Assembly (NCBI RefSeq): GCF_014633365.1
Contig: NC_068350.1
Coordinates: 39,547,119 to 39,611,118 of the forward strand
Direction: 5' to 3'
Length of the DNA stretch: 64,000 nucleotides
DNA from: Diospyros lotus
Lineage: Eukaryota > Streptophyta > Magnoliopsida > Ericales > Ebenaceae
Positions 1 to 13,700 of this stretch are shown one piece after another. The first letter of the stretch is position 1. Every line of letters starts with the position of its first letter. The notes beneath the pieces were generated by a model, which saw nothing but the letters and a program-made list of their open reading frames with translations, was not told the origin of the DNA and did no database searches. Both the position numbers and the translations under genes were made by a program.

Positions 1-216
1 ATATCAATTAAAAAAATTGAATTATCAGTATTTTGGGATTTCACTACCAATGCCCATTTTTCCTTGTAAAGAAAATGAAGAACAGAGAGAATGAATACCA
101 AAACCAAAAACATTGGAAATCAAAGGCAACACGTTCTGCAGAGAACCGTCTCCGTAATACCAAATGCATAAATCTCGTCATCAAGAAGACATCATCAACC
201 TCTTCCTTCTTGCAAT

Positions 217-2801
<2,585 letters not shown>

Positions 2802-3850
2802 TTTCTAATGCGTACTGGAGAAAGAAAAACAACAGATTAAAATGCAAACAAGCTATTCCTTCATAATGACTAAAAGCATTTCTGTGTAGTTGACAGAATA
2901 TTTTGTCTCACAAGTAAGATATGAAAGTTATTAGTTTCTACATTATGCTCTTCAGTTATTCCATGGCTCAACATACAGGTAAGAACTTCTATTCGAGAGT
3001 CTGATCTTTGCCTGTTAACCCTTTCACATTAACCATTGTATACACACACGAAAACTAGAGACTGAGAAGAGATTTCATAAATTAAGGAGCCAGTTTAAGA
3101 TGAGGCTTGCATTAAATAAAATGTACATCTTAATTCCAAATGAACAAGCAAAATTAGACAGATCAACAATCCAAATGTAGAACCAGTTGGTTAAACACCA
3201 TGGTTAATGGCCCGTTTTTGCATTAATAATATCAGGTATAGCTGATATAGTCACATCGCCCCAATAGATCCAGTACTTTCCATCAACACGTATGCGTGAT
3301 TCATCAATACATGTACATAATAGTATCGAAAATGTCAGTGTTTCTCCTGCTCATTTACAAGCAATAACAGCCAAAAATTCTGGGGAAAAAAAATTAGATT
3401 AGAACCCTGACAAACAAGACGCGGATTCAAGAGACAAGGAACGGAAAAAGAGAGAGAATCTCCACATTTCCAAGAATCCCAATCAACCCCAAGAATGTTG
3501 ATCATAATCCAAAGGAATCGGATCTGTGCATCAGAGTTTAGCAAAACCATAAAAGAAACAACCGAAAAAAACATGTGTTGTTTACAGAACAATGCATCAG
3601 AAATCAAATTTATCACCAAATTCTGAAACTTTTTGGGAGGAGAATGTGATCGGATCAACATAACTTTGGAATAAGCAAAGAGAGATCGGATTCAGAGAGA
3701 AGAATAGAATACCTTTTGAACCCTAAACTTGGTTGATCTTGAATCCGTATTCCCAATCCCAATCCCAAATGGCCTCTTTCTTTCCTGTCGGAGGGGTGCC
3801 CGCCCTCTTGTGTTTAAAAACACTGCCTCAAATGAAATTCAGTTCAAATG
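2802..3850 (-). promoter_or_regulatory. Actin 5' leader with 898-bp leader intron, and proximal promoter
   Basis: Upstream of the ATG a CTCCAG acceptor ends at 2815, leaving 13 leader bases (2802-2814). The matching donor GTATTC is at 3712-3711, so the leader intron is 2815-3712. The first leader exon begins at 3713 and probably runs to about 3800. Plant actin genes commonly carry such a leader intron, which often raises expression (established for the family). That it does so here is inference. No clear TATA box is visible. A T-rich TTTTTAAACA stretch near 3808-3820 is the nearest candidate. Confidence 0.65.
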
Positions 3851-5638
3851 AATCAGAAATTCATGTCTGTTAAGATCCTGACCGTCGGTTTTCAATCAAT
3901 CTTTTTTGGGCTTTTGGGGCCCGTCAGATGAATCATATGAATGGTGGATATAGCTGTCTCAATTTCCTTTCACTTTAGTGACAATGACAAATATACCCTT
4001 GTTTATCCACAACAATTACACCCTTTCCATGGTGCTTGCGCGGTATAAGCGGATCAAGTGTTTCTCTCAGGTAAATTTAGTCTTCCTTTATGATCGCAAG
4101 CGGGAGAATTTAGTGTTAGTCAAATTCATAATCTTTAAAAGTGGCATTCTTACCCGTTTTAGTAGGCTATCATTCCCAATAAAGAAAGTAATAGAACAAG
4201 TAAATAAATGTAATTAAATTGCATTACAACTAAATTTAAAAAATTAAATCTCAACAAAAAAAAATTAACCCAATAAATAGATTTAATAATTGAACTAACC
4301 CCATATGAATTATTTGATTTTTCTCTCGAAGCAATTCAATTATGAGTCTGATCTTTTAAACTCGAATAATATCAACAACATCAGTTTGGAGACTTGATGT
4401 GACTCGATATTTATAAATAAAATAAATAAAAAATGATGTTATAAAATGTTTTGATTCATGCTTTGGTTAGTTACCATCGGTGCATCGATGAAAATGATTC
4501 AAAATGTTAGGCTAAAGATTAAGTTAATATTTTACCCCCAAGACACAGATCAAGTGATTAAGTCATGATAAGATGAGATTCGTACCAATAGGTCATGGGT
4601 TCGATTCATTGTCATGTACAGGCAAAGCCTCCACCTATAATTTATCTCATCTGTCGAAATCGAAAGCATGAACAGTAGAAAATCGCGCAAAAATTACAAT
4701 TCCAAATTAATATTTGTATATGTATATTCGGGTATTTGATTGAGATAGTGAAAGAATTATATATATCTATCTATATTTTCAAAGTGAGATTCAACTCGAA
4801 TTTAATTTAGTTGGTTTAGTTATATTGTAAATTTAACATCACAAACTTGATCATGATTAATTTAACTCCAAATGAATATAAAATCTAAATCAATATGACC
4901 TCATGGATAGTGTTTAACCCTAATCGAGTCCAATTCTTACATAAAATTTGTAAATTCTTTAACCGATTTACCTTTATTATGCAATATTTACACCTTCAAC
5001 TTGGGTAGTTGGCAATAATAGTTGTCAAAATCAATTTCTAACAACTCAACTTTGAAGGACCCTTAGGGCCATGGGCCATGAAAAGTCCTTTCCCTTTTCT
5101 CCTACAAAGTCTTTTGTTCCAACTATGGGATGCAAACCTTAGTTGGCTTCCAAGACTTGTTATTATTCTTGGAAAAGAGATTCCCTTTTAATATAAAAAA
5201 AGTTCAATTTATTAAAAATTATTTAAGTGAGACTTGAAAAATGATATTCTTGAAAGCATTTTATGAAAAAAAAACTCAATAATTTAAAGAGTAATTCTAA
5301 CCTTTGCTTTTAACATGATGGTTAGATGCAATAAATGTGATTTTCGTTTAGACAATATATTTTTATTGCGCCTTCTTTTTTTTTAATACAAAATGCTTAT
5401 ATTATTTGATGATAATGCATTGTATTTTATAACAATTTATAAAACAATCAAAATATTTTGTAGCTGAAAAAACGAGGTGCAATGACTTATTTAAGAATAG
5501 TTAACTTTATCTTTATTAAACAATATGATAATTACTTTTTCATAATTACATTTTTAAACAAAATGCATAATTTTTGTTTGTTTATTTTTTATTTTTTATT
5601 TTACTATTGTTTCTTGTATTGTTTTAAGAAATCATAAA
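3851..5638. other. AT-rich intergenic DNA without a supported gene
   Basis: Only short spurious ORFs are present. A SINE-like fragment lies at 4535-4660. The rest is AT-rich sequence with poly-A and poly-T runs and no recognisable motif. Confidence 0.6.
4535..4660 (+). mobile_element. Degenerate tRNA-derived SINE-like fragment
   Basis: A pol III A-box-like segment (AAGTGATTAAG, near 4553) is followed by a B-box-like GGTCATGGGTTCGATTC (about 4591-4607). The spacing and sequence style match plant tRNA-derived SINEs. The ends are not clear and no target duplication was found. Confidence 0.45.
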
Positions 5639-5646
5639 TCTAGAAC

Positions 5647-6320
5647 TAAGGTTGCAAACGAGTCAAGTCATTTGCAAGTAGATTGATGTTTGTTTCGATA
5701 AAAGTCTATACAATTTCATCCGTCATGTGTAAACAAGTCGAACTTAAGTATAATTTTAAAAATGAATTTGTAAACGAGCAAATTTTGAGCTCAATGAAGT
5801 TTGGTTTGTTAAAACTCATGAATATGTTCAATTTGAAACTCATGAATACTAATAGATTCGATTAGAGGTTTATAAATATGCTCAATTAGAAGTTCGCGAA
5901 CAAACTTGTTTACAAATATATTAATACATTTATTTATAATTTTATAAATTTATTATTTAATATAAAGTTGTCAAACTTTAAATTAATATAGTAATATAAT
6001 TTGAAGTTATAATTAGTTAATTATTATGTTGATGTTATATTTGTTAATTATCAAATTTGATTTAAAGTTATATTTGTTGATTATTTGCTTATTAGGTTTT
6101 TAAAAATAATTCTGACAAATTCGAGCTCAAGCTCAAGCTTGCTAGAACCTTGTTGAGCCCAAGCTCAAGCTAGGACTTGCCAACAACTACTCGAGGTTGT
6201 GTCAAGCTCAACCTTTTGATGAGCTAACATCAAGCCTAAAAACTAATGAGTCAAGCCTAAACTCAGCCAAACTCGACTTTGAGCTCATACTCAATTCGGT
6301 TCGGTTTAATTGCAATCTTA
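5647..6320. mobile_element. hAT-like non-autonomous element (MITE), 674 bp
   Basis: The ends form a short terminal inverted repeat: TAAGGTTGCAA at the left, and the right end reads TAAGATTGCAA on the other strand. The flanks are 8-bp near-identical duplications (TCTAGAAC at 5639-5646, TCTAAAAC at 6321-6328, one mismatch). The interior has an AT-rich core and a right part rich in AGCTCAAGCTC-type repeats ending in TTCGGTTCGGTTTAATTG. It has no coding capacity. An 8-bp duplication points to the hAT superfamily, but the single mismatch and short inverted repeat leave doubt. Confidence 0.6.
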
Positions 6321-6775
6321 TCTAAAACTGATGGTATTTCTTGTTTCTTGTTCGATTCATTAAATTTTTCTATTTGATGTTTGATTAAAGTTAAGAACAT
6401 AATAAAATAATGTATTTGTCAAGCCTTTAAATAACTATTATCACAAAAATATATATATATTTTTGAAAGAGCATTCTCTTTAAATTTGCCTCTGGCATTC
6501 CACAAATAAACAAATATTTAGGCTTGAAAAAACAATACATACATTTTCATAAAAGTCACAAAACTAAACTCAATTGTATATATTTTGGAGCTTAAGATAT
6601 TACAAGATTGTAGGTTTGATTTTGTCTTAATGCAAGACTCTGTATCAACTGTATCTATCCGAAAGGTTAAAGGTTAGGCATTGAGGTTCGACCAACGACT
6701 ATCTATCCGTTTCGCCTAAGTCGAGAAGCAGATGAACCATGAATTTATAGAAATTGTAAGATATTTTGTCACAAA

Positions 6776-8357
6776 TGTTGTTTTACTTTTGTATACTTAG
6801 TTTTGATGATGAAAAATAATATTTTATTTAATCCCTAAGTCATGAATCAATATTGTGGTTTTCAACATAAATCAATTTCAATATTAAATATTACTTTGTG
6901 AGAATGAAAACCAAATGAATTTCAAGTATCGAGATTTCAAAGTCATATTTTTCTCAGTCATGAAGGTTAGCACCTTATAAGGAGACAAACATGAAAATAT
7001 ATTTTTTTTATAAAACTAACTCCCAGTATTTCAATAGCTAACATTCATTAGTGATAAAATTATTTTTAACGAATTTTTCAAGAAATAAAAAATGTATATC
7101 TTGGAAGTGGTAAAATCGCAAAATCCTAAATTTGTACTAAAACTCAAATTCTACTTTCTTATTCTTATGGATTTTGATTTTTTAGATATTTTTATTGAAT
7201 CCAAATAGGGGGTATTTTCTTATTTACATTTATGTATTAAAGTAAATGGAAGGTAAAATGTAAATATCTTGTGATGTTTTGTATCAATCAAGTATGCTTC
7301 TTCATGATTATCAGTTAAGTGTTCAAAATTTTCAAATGGATAATCGACTATATGCTTAAGTATTGTCGACTATGCCTAAGGATAGTCGACTATGCTTATA
7401 TAATCTGTCGACTATATATAGCTTCTGTTGACTATTTTTTATTCTATCGACTATCATGTAAGGATAGTCGACTATGATTTTTCTTCTGTTGACTATGTTT
7501 GTATATGATTTTTAAAATCTTCATGTTTTTGCATCTGTCGACTATGTGAATGTGTTTGTTGACTATGAGTAATTTGTGTTAGAAGATAGTCGAGTATACT
7601 TTCTTATCTGTCAACTATGCCTAGTTTTATTTGAAGAAATATTCGACTAAGCTATTTTGTCTGTCGACTGTTTGTTTCTTAAAAGTCAATAACAGCTAGT
7701 TTTTCAATCTCTAACGGCTAGTTTATCTTTCTCCAACGACTCAATAACGGCTAGTTTTGGACAAGACTCTTTGAATGCTTATATATACATATCAAGGTGA
7801 TCAAGAGAATGCTAATGGACGGGAACGAATTGAATTGAGCTTACATTTTATACTCGTTTCTATTTACATTCATTATGCTTCTATTTTCTCTCTTCAAGGT
7901 TGTGATCTTAATCTGTATACATTCATTTAAGCCTTGTATCATTTTTTAGAGACATTATAACTAAGAGATTAATCTCTTAGATTCTCTCCAATTATACATT
8001 TCTTGTATTTTCTAGCTTGTGTAGCTAGATGGCCCATTTGATTGGGAGATTTATAAATTTCATAGTCGAGGACTAGAGGACCTACTCGGGTTGAGTAGGG
8101 GGTTGATAGTTGATTGTTTTGAAAATCCTTAATAAGGAGCTAAGGTAGTGGATTAGGTTTGGGTTAAGCTGAACCACTATAAATTCTTCTGTTCATATCT
8201 TGTTTGTGCTTTTATTTCATTTATTATTTCAAGCATTTCAAAAATCCTCATTTGCATCAAATTTTTCATCAAAAGGATTTTAAAGTTCTATCAAGTTTTT
8301 AAAATAACCAATTCACTCCCCCTCTTGGTGTGTGCCATAACACCTCTCGGTCTAACA
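6776..8357 (+). mobile_element. Solo LTR, 1,582 bp, probably Ty1/copia
   Basis: It begins TGTTG, ends TAACA, and is flanked by a perfect 5-bp duplication ACAAA (6771-6775 and 8358-8362). The start (TTTTGATGATGA near 6801) and the end (AATTCACTCCCCCTCTTGG near 8311) resemble the long LTRs of SIRE-like copia elements. A TATA box (TTATATATACAT) lies at about 7779-7790. TAACGGCTAG-type repeats at 7685-7755 precede it. The U3 part carries an unusual array of TCGACTAT motifs. No second LTR or internal region is present, so it is a solo LTR left by recombination. Confidence 0.85.
7340..7680. repeat. Interspersed TCGACTAT motif array in the U3 of the solo LTR
   Basis: Within 340 bp the octamer TCGACTAT, or a one-base variant such as TTGACTAT, recurs more than a dozen times. 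It is often extended to the palindrome ATAGTCGACTAT. Spacing is irregular and the spacers are not conserved, so this is neither a simple tandem repeat nor a CRISPR array. Repeated palindromes in a U3 could be binding sites for a regulatory protein (inference). Confidence 0.75.
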
Positions 8358-8362
8358 ACAAA

Positions 8363-10640
8363 GACTAATTGTGTATCGAAGATCCTTCGTTTTCCTATGT
8401 TTGAAAAATAAAATCTTATATATAAGTTATAAAATAATTTCTCTTAGGAAATCAATCAATTGCGATGAGAGGTGTTTACTAGTTTTTATTTATAGTTTTG
8501 TGTTTTAAATTTTGTTATTTAATTTTGTATGTATATATAATAACATCAATATAATACGTTTTTAATTTCAGGGGTATAGTGAATAATTTTGAAAATTTAA
8601 TGAGTGAATTTGAGAAAAAAAATAAAGTTTAAAGAGTTAAATTGATCAAAATTGAAAAGTTGGGGACAATTTGGCATTTTTTTGAAACTATATTTATTTG
8701 ATTTTATATGATAATTGAGTATATGTAATATTTTATTTAATGTTATTAAATGAGTAAATTACTCCTAAGTTTCACTAAATTACAACGTATACCACTAACA
8801 TTTTAGAAATTATATTAAAATCTCATTCATTAAACAATAATTAAAAATTTAACTAAGTGTGTAAATGTTATGTCATACCATGTAATATAAATCTAATGGC
8901 ACGGGATAATCTAATATAACTTTTGATGGGTAATTAATATAATTTTTTTATATATGATGGCATTTTTTGTATTTATACTAAATCTCAGGGGTGTAAAATA
9001 TATTTTATCTTTGTTAAATATACCATTGGCTTAGAAATTTTGATACGATCATCAAATTAATAAAAAGTGAGGATTTGAATGTAAATAATTTATCTATGTT
9101 TAGTAAAATATTTATTTAAAACATTTTTTTTTATTTGAAAGAGCAATGAAAAAATTAAAAGATAGTAATAACCATTCTTAAATGAAGGACAAAAAACTTG
9201 TTAACATTAATGTTTTATGAACTTACAAAATTAATTCAATTTATTTATTTGCTTCTAATTTTATTTTGAAATATGAGATATCTAAACTTTCAACTTGACT
9301 AAACCTTGAACTTATACAAATCACCTCATTGACATAATTAAATAAAACTCCACCATGTAATTGGTAGAATCCCTTAATAATCGTAATAGACACGTAATAT
9401 TTGTATAAACTTCATCACATAATATAATAAATGAAGTGCTGAATCAATCATATGTAACGTGCAAGGTCAAATATACCCCATCATGCATATGTGGTATAGT
9501 GGTCTATTGAGAATCTAATTAGAAAATGTTTAGTGAAATTTTCTTATATTTGTATGTTTTTTTCATTTAGATATTTAAACTTTTTATTATTTCAATTAGT
9601 TTATTTAATTATGTAATTTCGAGTCATTTACACCCTTTAATTTTGTTGTTATTTTAATCACACATATAAACTATACTTAATTTATTGTCACTAATAAATT
9701 TGTTAAGGTGTGCAATTAACTCAAAATTGTATAGTTTAAGGGTATAATTGAAATAATAAAGAGTTTGAATGTATAAGTGAAAGAAACGTGCAAGTATAAG
9801 GGTTAAAATATATATTTGATTAAATTTTTTTTACATGTCATCAGTAAGACACAAACTTGCACTAGACAATCCTAAAATCGCGACAAGGATCAACTTGGAC
9901 AATCTCGAGAGATTATTATTTTTTATAAAGGCTTAACCCGAGAAAAGAGCTCAATTTAATCTTATATATTTTTGTGGGTTCATTTGATTATTATTTTTTG
10001 TAACAATAGGGTAAGTACCTTGTTGTGATCATTTATGACAAAAAATGTTGAAATTGAATGAACATTTGAAAATCAGAATACAAAATCAAATAACTTATTT
10101 TTTAAATTTTAAAATAAAAAATAAAAATATACATAAAATTAGATAAGATCTTAATAACCATCGCTCAAAAAAGGAATTTAGGAGTTTCTATGACGACCAA
10201 GTCTTGGTTGTCGAAGATAAGCCATTAGTTTTCAAAAGAAATTTTTTGAGCTGTTCAAAATATTTCAAGGTCCATTTATGGTTTTACAAAAAATTTACTA
10301 ATTTGGGAAACATAAAAACTCATTGTTGAGCTAATCTAAAAATCTATTTAGTTGGCTAATATTGTATTGGATAAAATACACTTAGACACTTTTTTGATTT
10401 ATTATAATACAAAGAACATCCCTAACTTTTAGAAATTACTCAGATTTAGTTGGCTAATGGTGTATTGGCTGATATATGGTAGACAGCTGCAGCAATTTAG
10501 TGAAACTTTAACGGCGTTCAGTGTAATTTGTCCTATAACAAGAGGGTACTATCTATATTTTCAGTAAACTCAAAGGAGCAGTAGTGTAATTTTTCCAATT
10601 TCTCAGTTCGAGTGTCCTCCGCCCAATGTCCCATTAATTC
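8363..10640. other. AT-rich intergenic DNA upstream of the DnaJ gene
   Basis: No credible gene. Imperfect inverted-repeat segments that look like degenerate fold-back MITEs lie at about 8745-9015 and, more clearly, 9535-9835. A similar motif style recurs at 10370-10590. The remainder is low-complexity AT-rich sequence. The promoter of the downstream gene should lie in its last few hundred bases, but I cannot point to a TATA box. Confidence 0.55.
9535..9835. repeat. Imperfect fold-back MITE-like inverted repeat
   Basis: The left arm (TTTTTATTATTTCAATTAG at about 9579) is mirrored by AATTGAAATAATAAAGAG at about 9747 on the right. The flanking CACACATATAAAC and GTATAGTTTAAGGGT blocks also pair imperfectly. 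The whole segment could form a long, mismatched hairpin. Related segments occur at 17835-18335 and 21460-21890. No target duplication was identified. Confidence 0.5.
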
Positions 10641-10702
10641 AGGAGGCGTCTTCTTCTTCTTCTTCTTCTTCTTCATCCTTCCATTTGCACTGGATTGGAG
10701 GC

Positions 10703-13700
10703 ATGAATAGGGCAGCGAGACCGACGCTGTTGAACTCAGAGGCCAACTCTTTCAGCCTCAGGGTGGCTCTCTTTCATTCCACTCCTTTCTTGGATCGCAG
10801 AAGGCGCACCCACTGGGATTCTGTCTGTTTTTCTCCTTCTCTGTAAACATATCTATCAATTTTGTATTTTTTCATATATTTGTATGTTCTTGCAATGTTT
10901 TTCCGTGGCATATGTTTTGGTTGAAAACTGTATGAATTATCACACGAAGGATTTGGGTTTTTAGTTACTCGAAATCATACCCATTCTCTCTCCCTTACTC
11001 TCCTTTCAAACATGGCATACCCATGAATCTTCCCTGTAAAATTCAGCGTATATTTATATCTATATGGAATATTTGTGTTTTGGGGACTGGTGGATGGCAT
11101 ATTGGAGATAGCAACGGAAGTCAGAGTTTAATTATCTGTAAAGTCTGATCGTTTTTAGCTAGACTATTATTGGACCATAATCTATTCCTAACAAATTTCT
11201 AAGCATGGCACGCAATTGAATTCTTGTGTGGTTGATTCTGACATTTAGGGTATTATTTCTGATTGCCAGAAGAAATAATTCTTAAAAAAAGGTTATGAAG
11301 CACGAAGTGGCTACTTCAGGGCTGTTTGTTTCTGTTATCCGTTGGATTAGTATTCCATAGAATCCAGTTCTGTAGTATTATAAACAATTTATTTATTTAT
11401 TTGTTATATTTTTTTGCAGGGTGAAGGTGGATATAGAGATTCATCCAGGGTAGGTTTCCATGGTAATATTGTTGTTTTGTCTGATTTATGTTTGCATAAC
11501 CTGGTACATGTAGTTCTCTTAAAAGACATATTCTTTGCAGAGAAATATGTACCATTTTATCTATGATTAAGATTAGTGGGGTGGATAATCTGAACATCCT
11601 TTTGAAGAATTGGATGTAGGGTAGCTATTTCATAGGTATTATTCTGAAGCACACAGTACAACGGCAATGTTTGTTCCATGGTGACCTGGAGGTCACAGGT
11701 TCAAGTCAGGAAACAACCTCTTTGCTAAGAAAGGTAAGGCTATGTGCAATTGGCCTTCCCTAGAGCTTGCAATGCGGGAAGTCTTGTACACTGGGTTCAC
11801 CTTTTACATGGTACATGTGTTTGAAACCATTTTAGTTGCATTAGTAATGAGAGGCTAGTGTTTGCATCTATGCCAACATCATTTCTACCATTATGATAGC
11901 TGAGGTGCCAAATTAGATTGCTTCTCTCAGTAAACTTAATGAATTGCCCTTCCCAAGTCCCAACATCTTTTTCAGAGAAGTACATGTACAACTATATGTT
12001 TCAGCCATAAACTTCACATTGGAGGAGCCATTATGCTCTCTTCTTCTTCTTCTTCTTCATCTTTTTTTTTTTTTTACTATAAGGATTAATTGTTTCTGAG
12101 AACTTTGTTCATTGAGAAGGTTTTGGTAAAGTTTTGATTTGAGGAAGTTTCTTGAAAATTTTGGAGTATCTTCCAAAATGTTATCTGACATCTTTGTCCA
12201 CTTTCCACTGATTTTTTCCTTTTGGGACACCAGTTTTTATCTTACTGATGATGCAAACGACTGCAAGTTTATGACTTTAGCTACCCACTCATTAGGGACC
12301 TAGGGTCAAAGTTCAGTCAACTGCTCCCACTTGATTCTAGAGATTGACAATCTGACTAAAGGAGTTACCAGCTCACCTAACTGAGTGACTCGAGCAACTT
12401 CCAACACATAAGAATTGAGGATTTATGCAAGAGGGTTTCCCTACTTTTAAGGCTATTGAGGGCCTTGCAGTTTGGTGGCAAGAGACTATAACCTTGTGGT
12501 GAACCTCCCCATCGAGGGTCTCGCCTGTGAACAGTTTGAGCAAGACACCAAGGATGTCTATGTGGACCTATCTTGCACCACATGGCATTTTGGAATCTTT
12601 CTCTAACCAGGCACTGCAGGTTTTTGTTCTACAAGATGCTTTTGACTGCACCCTGGATTCTGGGGGATGATATAGCAGCTAGGCCTTGGATTCTTAAGAC
12701 TTGTTTATGATCTATGTTCCATCAATTGTAAATGAGTAGGCAGATCAGTGGAGGTCGGACTCATCTTCTCCAACTAGCTGTCACTCTGTTGGAATTCTCT
12801 TTCTGACCTCCGTTGGGCTGTTCTAGTTTCACTCCACTCCATAATTTCCACTGGCTCCATCTCAGTCCATCCTCTCACTCTGACTGTAGACGCTGTTATC
12901 AACATTCACTCTGTTGGGGAATAGTGGTTCTCTTTGGTTATGATGCCTGATCTTTTGGCTGCTAGACATGATTGTTGCAGCTAGCCAAAGGACACCATTG
13001 ATAGAAGAGTAATCTATTGATTTTGGGTCCTGTGTTGACTCCTATGTTACCTAGGTGAGTTTGTTTGCAGGGCAGTTGTCCCATGCAGTGAACCTTATGA
13101 TGGACCCTTCAACCTCCAATGGCTCCATATTAGTGACCTGTTGTATCCAACTCTCATATGATTTGCGCACTACTCTCATCAGCATCGACTTAAAAGGCAC
13201 ACGAAGTCAAAGAAGAATATATTGCCTAGTACATTGAAATGGTTTTTGATATTTGAATTAGGTATATTTGAAGGTTTATTACTTCAAAGTTTTGGGCTCC
13301 TAACTAAAGAATCCGTAGACTGTAATTTAATATGTTTAAATAGTTAATAGTTTTTGAAGTTTGAAAATCACTAGTCTGGCTGGAAGTTATGAGATATTAA
13401 GGTAATGAATTTGGGAAATATGGCGTGTTTTGCTTTCCAAGAAAGACATGAGGAGTATTCACTTTTCAAGTGAGCAAAAACAATTTTAATTATGTAGTTG
13501 GACTGTAGAACTCTAAAATAAGTAGATTTTTTCTTTTGCAAAAAATAAAAAGAGCAATAACTCTCTGATGGTTATTTGGATGGCTTACATGTTAGAACTT
13601 ATTGTTTTTTTCCATTGTTTCTCTCTTTTAGTTGGCCTCTCCTCTTTAACTAGTAGTGAAGTATTCTTCTATGTCACTTATGAGGAAATTATTTGTAATT

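Noticed and set aside
7340..7680. Regularly recurring palindromes as a CRISPR-like array
   Set aside because: Spacing is irregular, copies vary, there are no cas genes, and the segment lies inside an LTR of a plant genome.
10823..10855. Donor GTAAAC at 10846 as the end of DnaJ exon 1
   Set aside because: It would shift frame and meet a stop in the next exon, whereas GTCTGT at 10823 keeps frame with both the microexon and exon 3.
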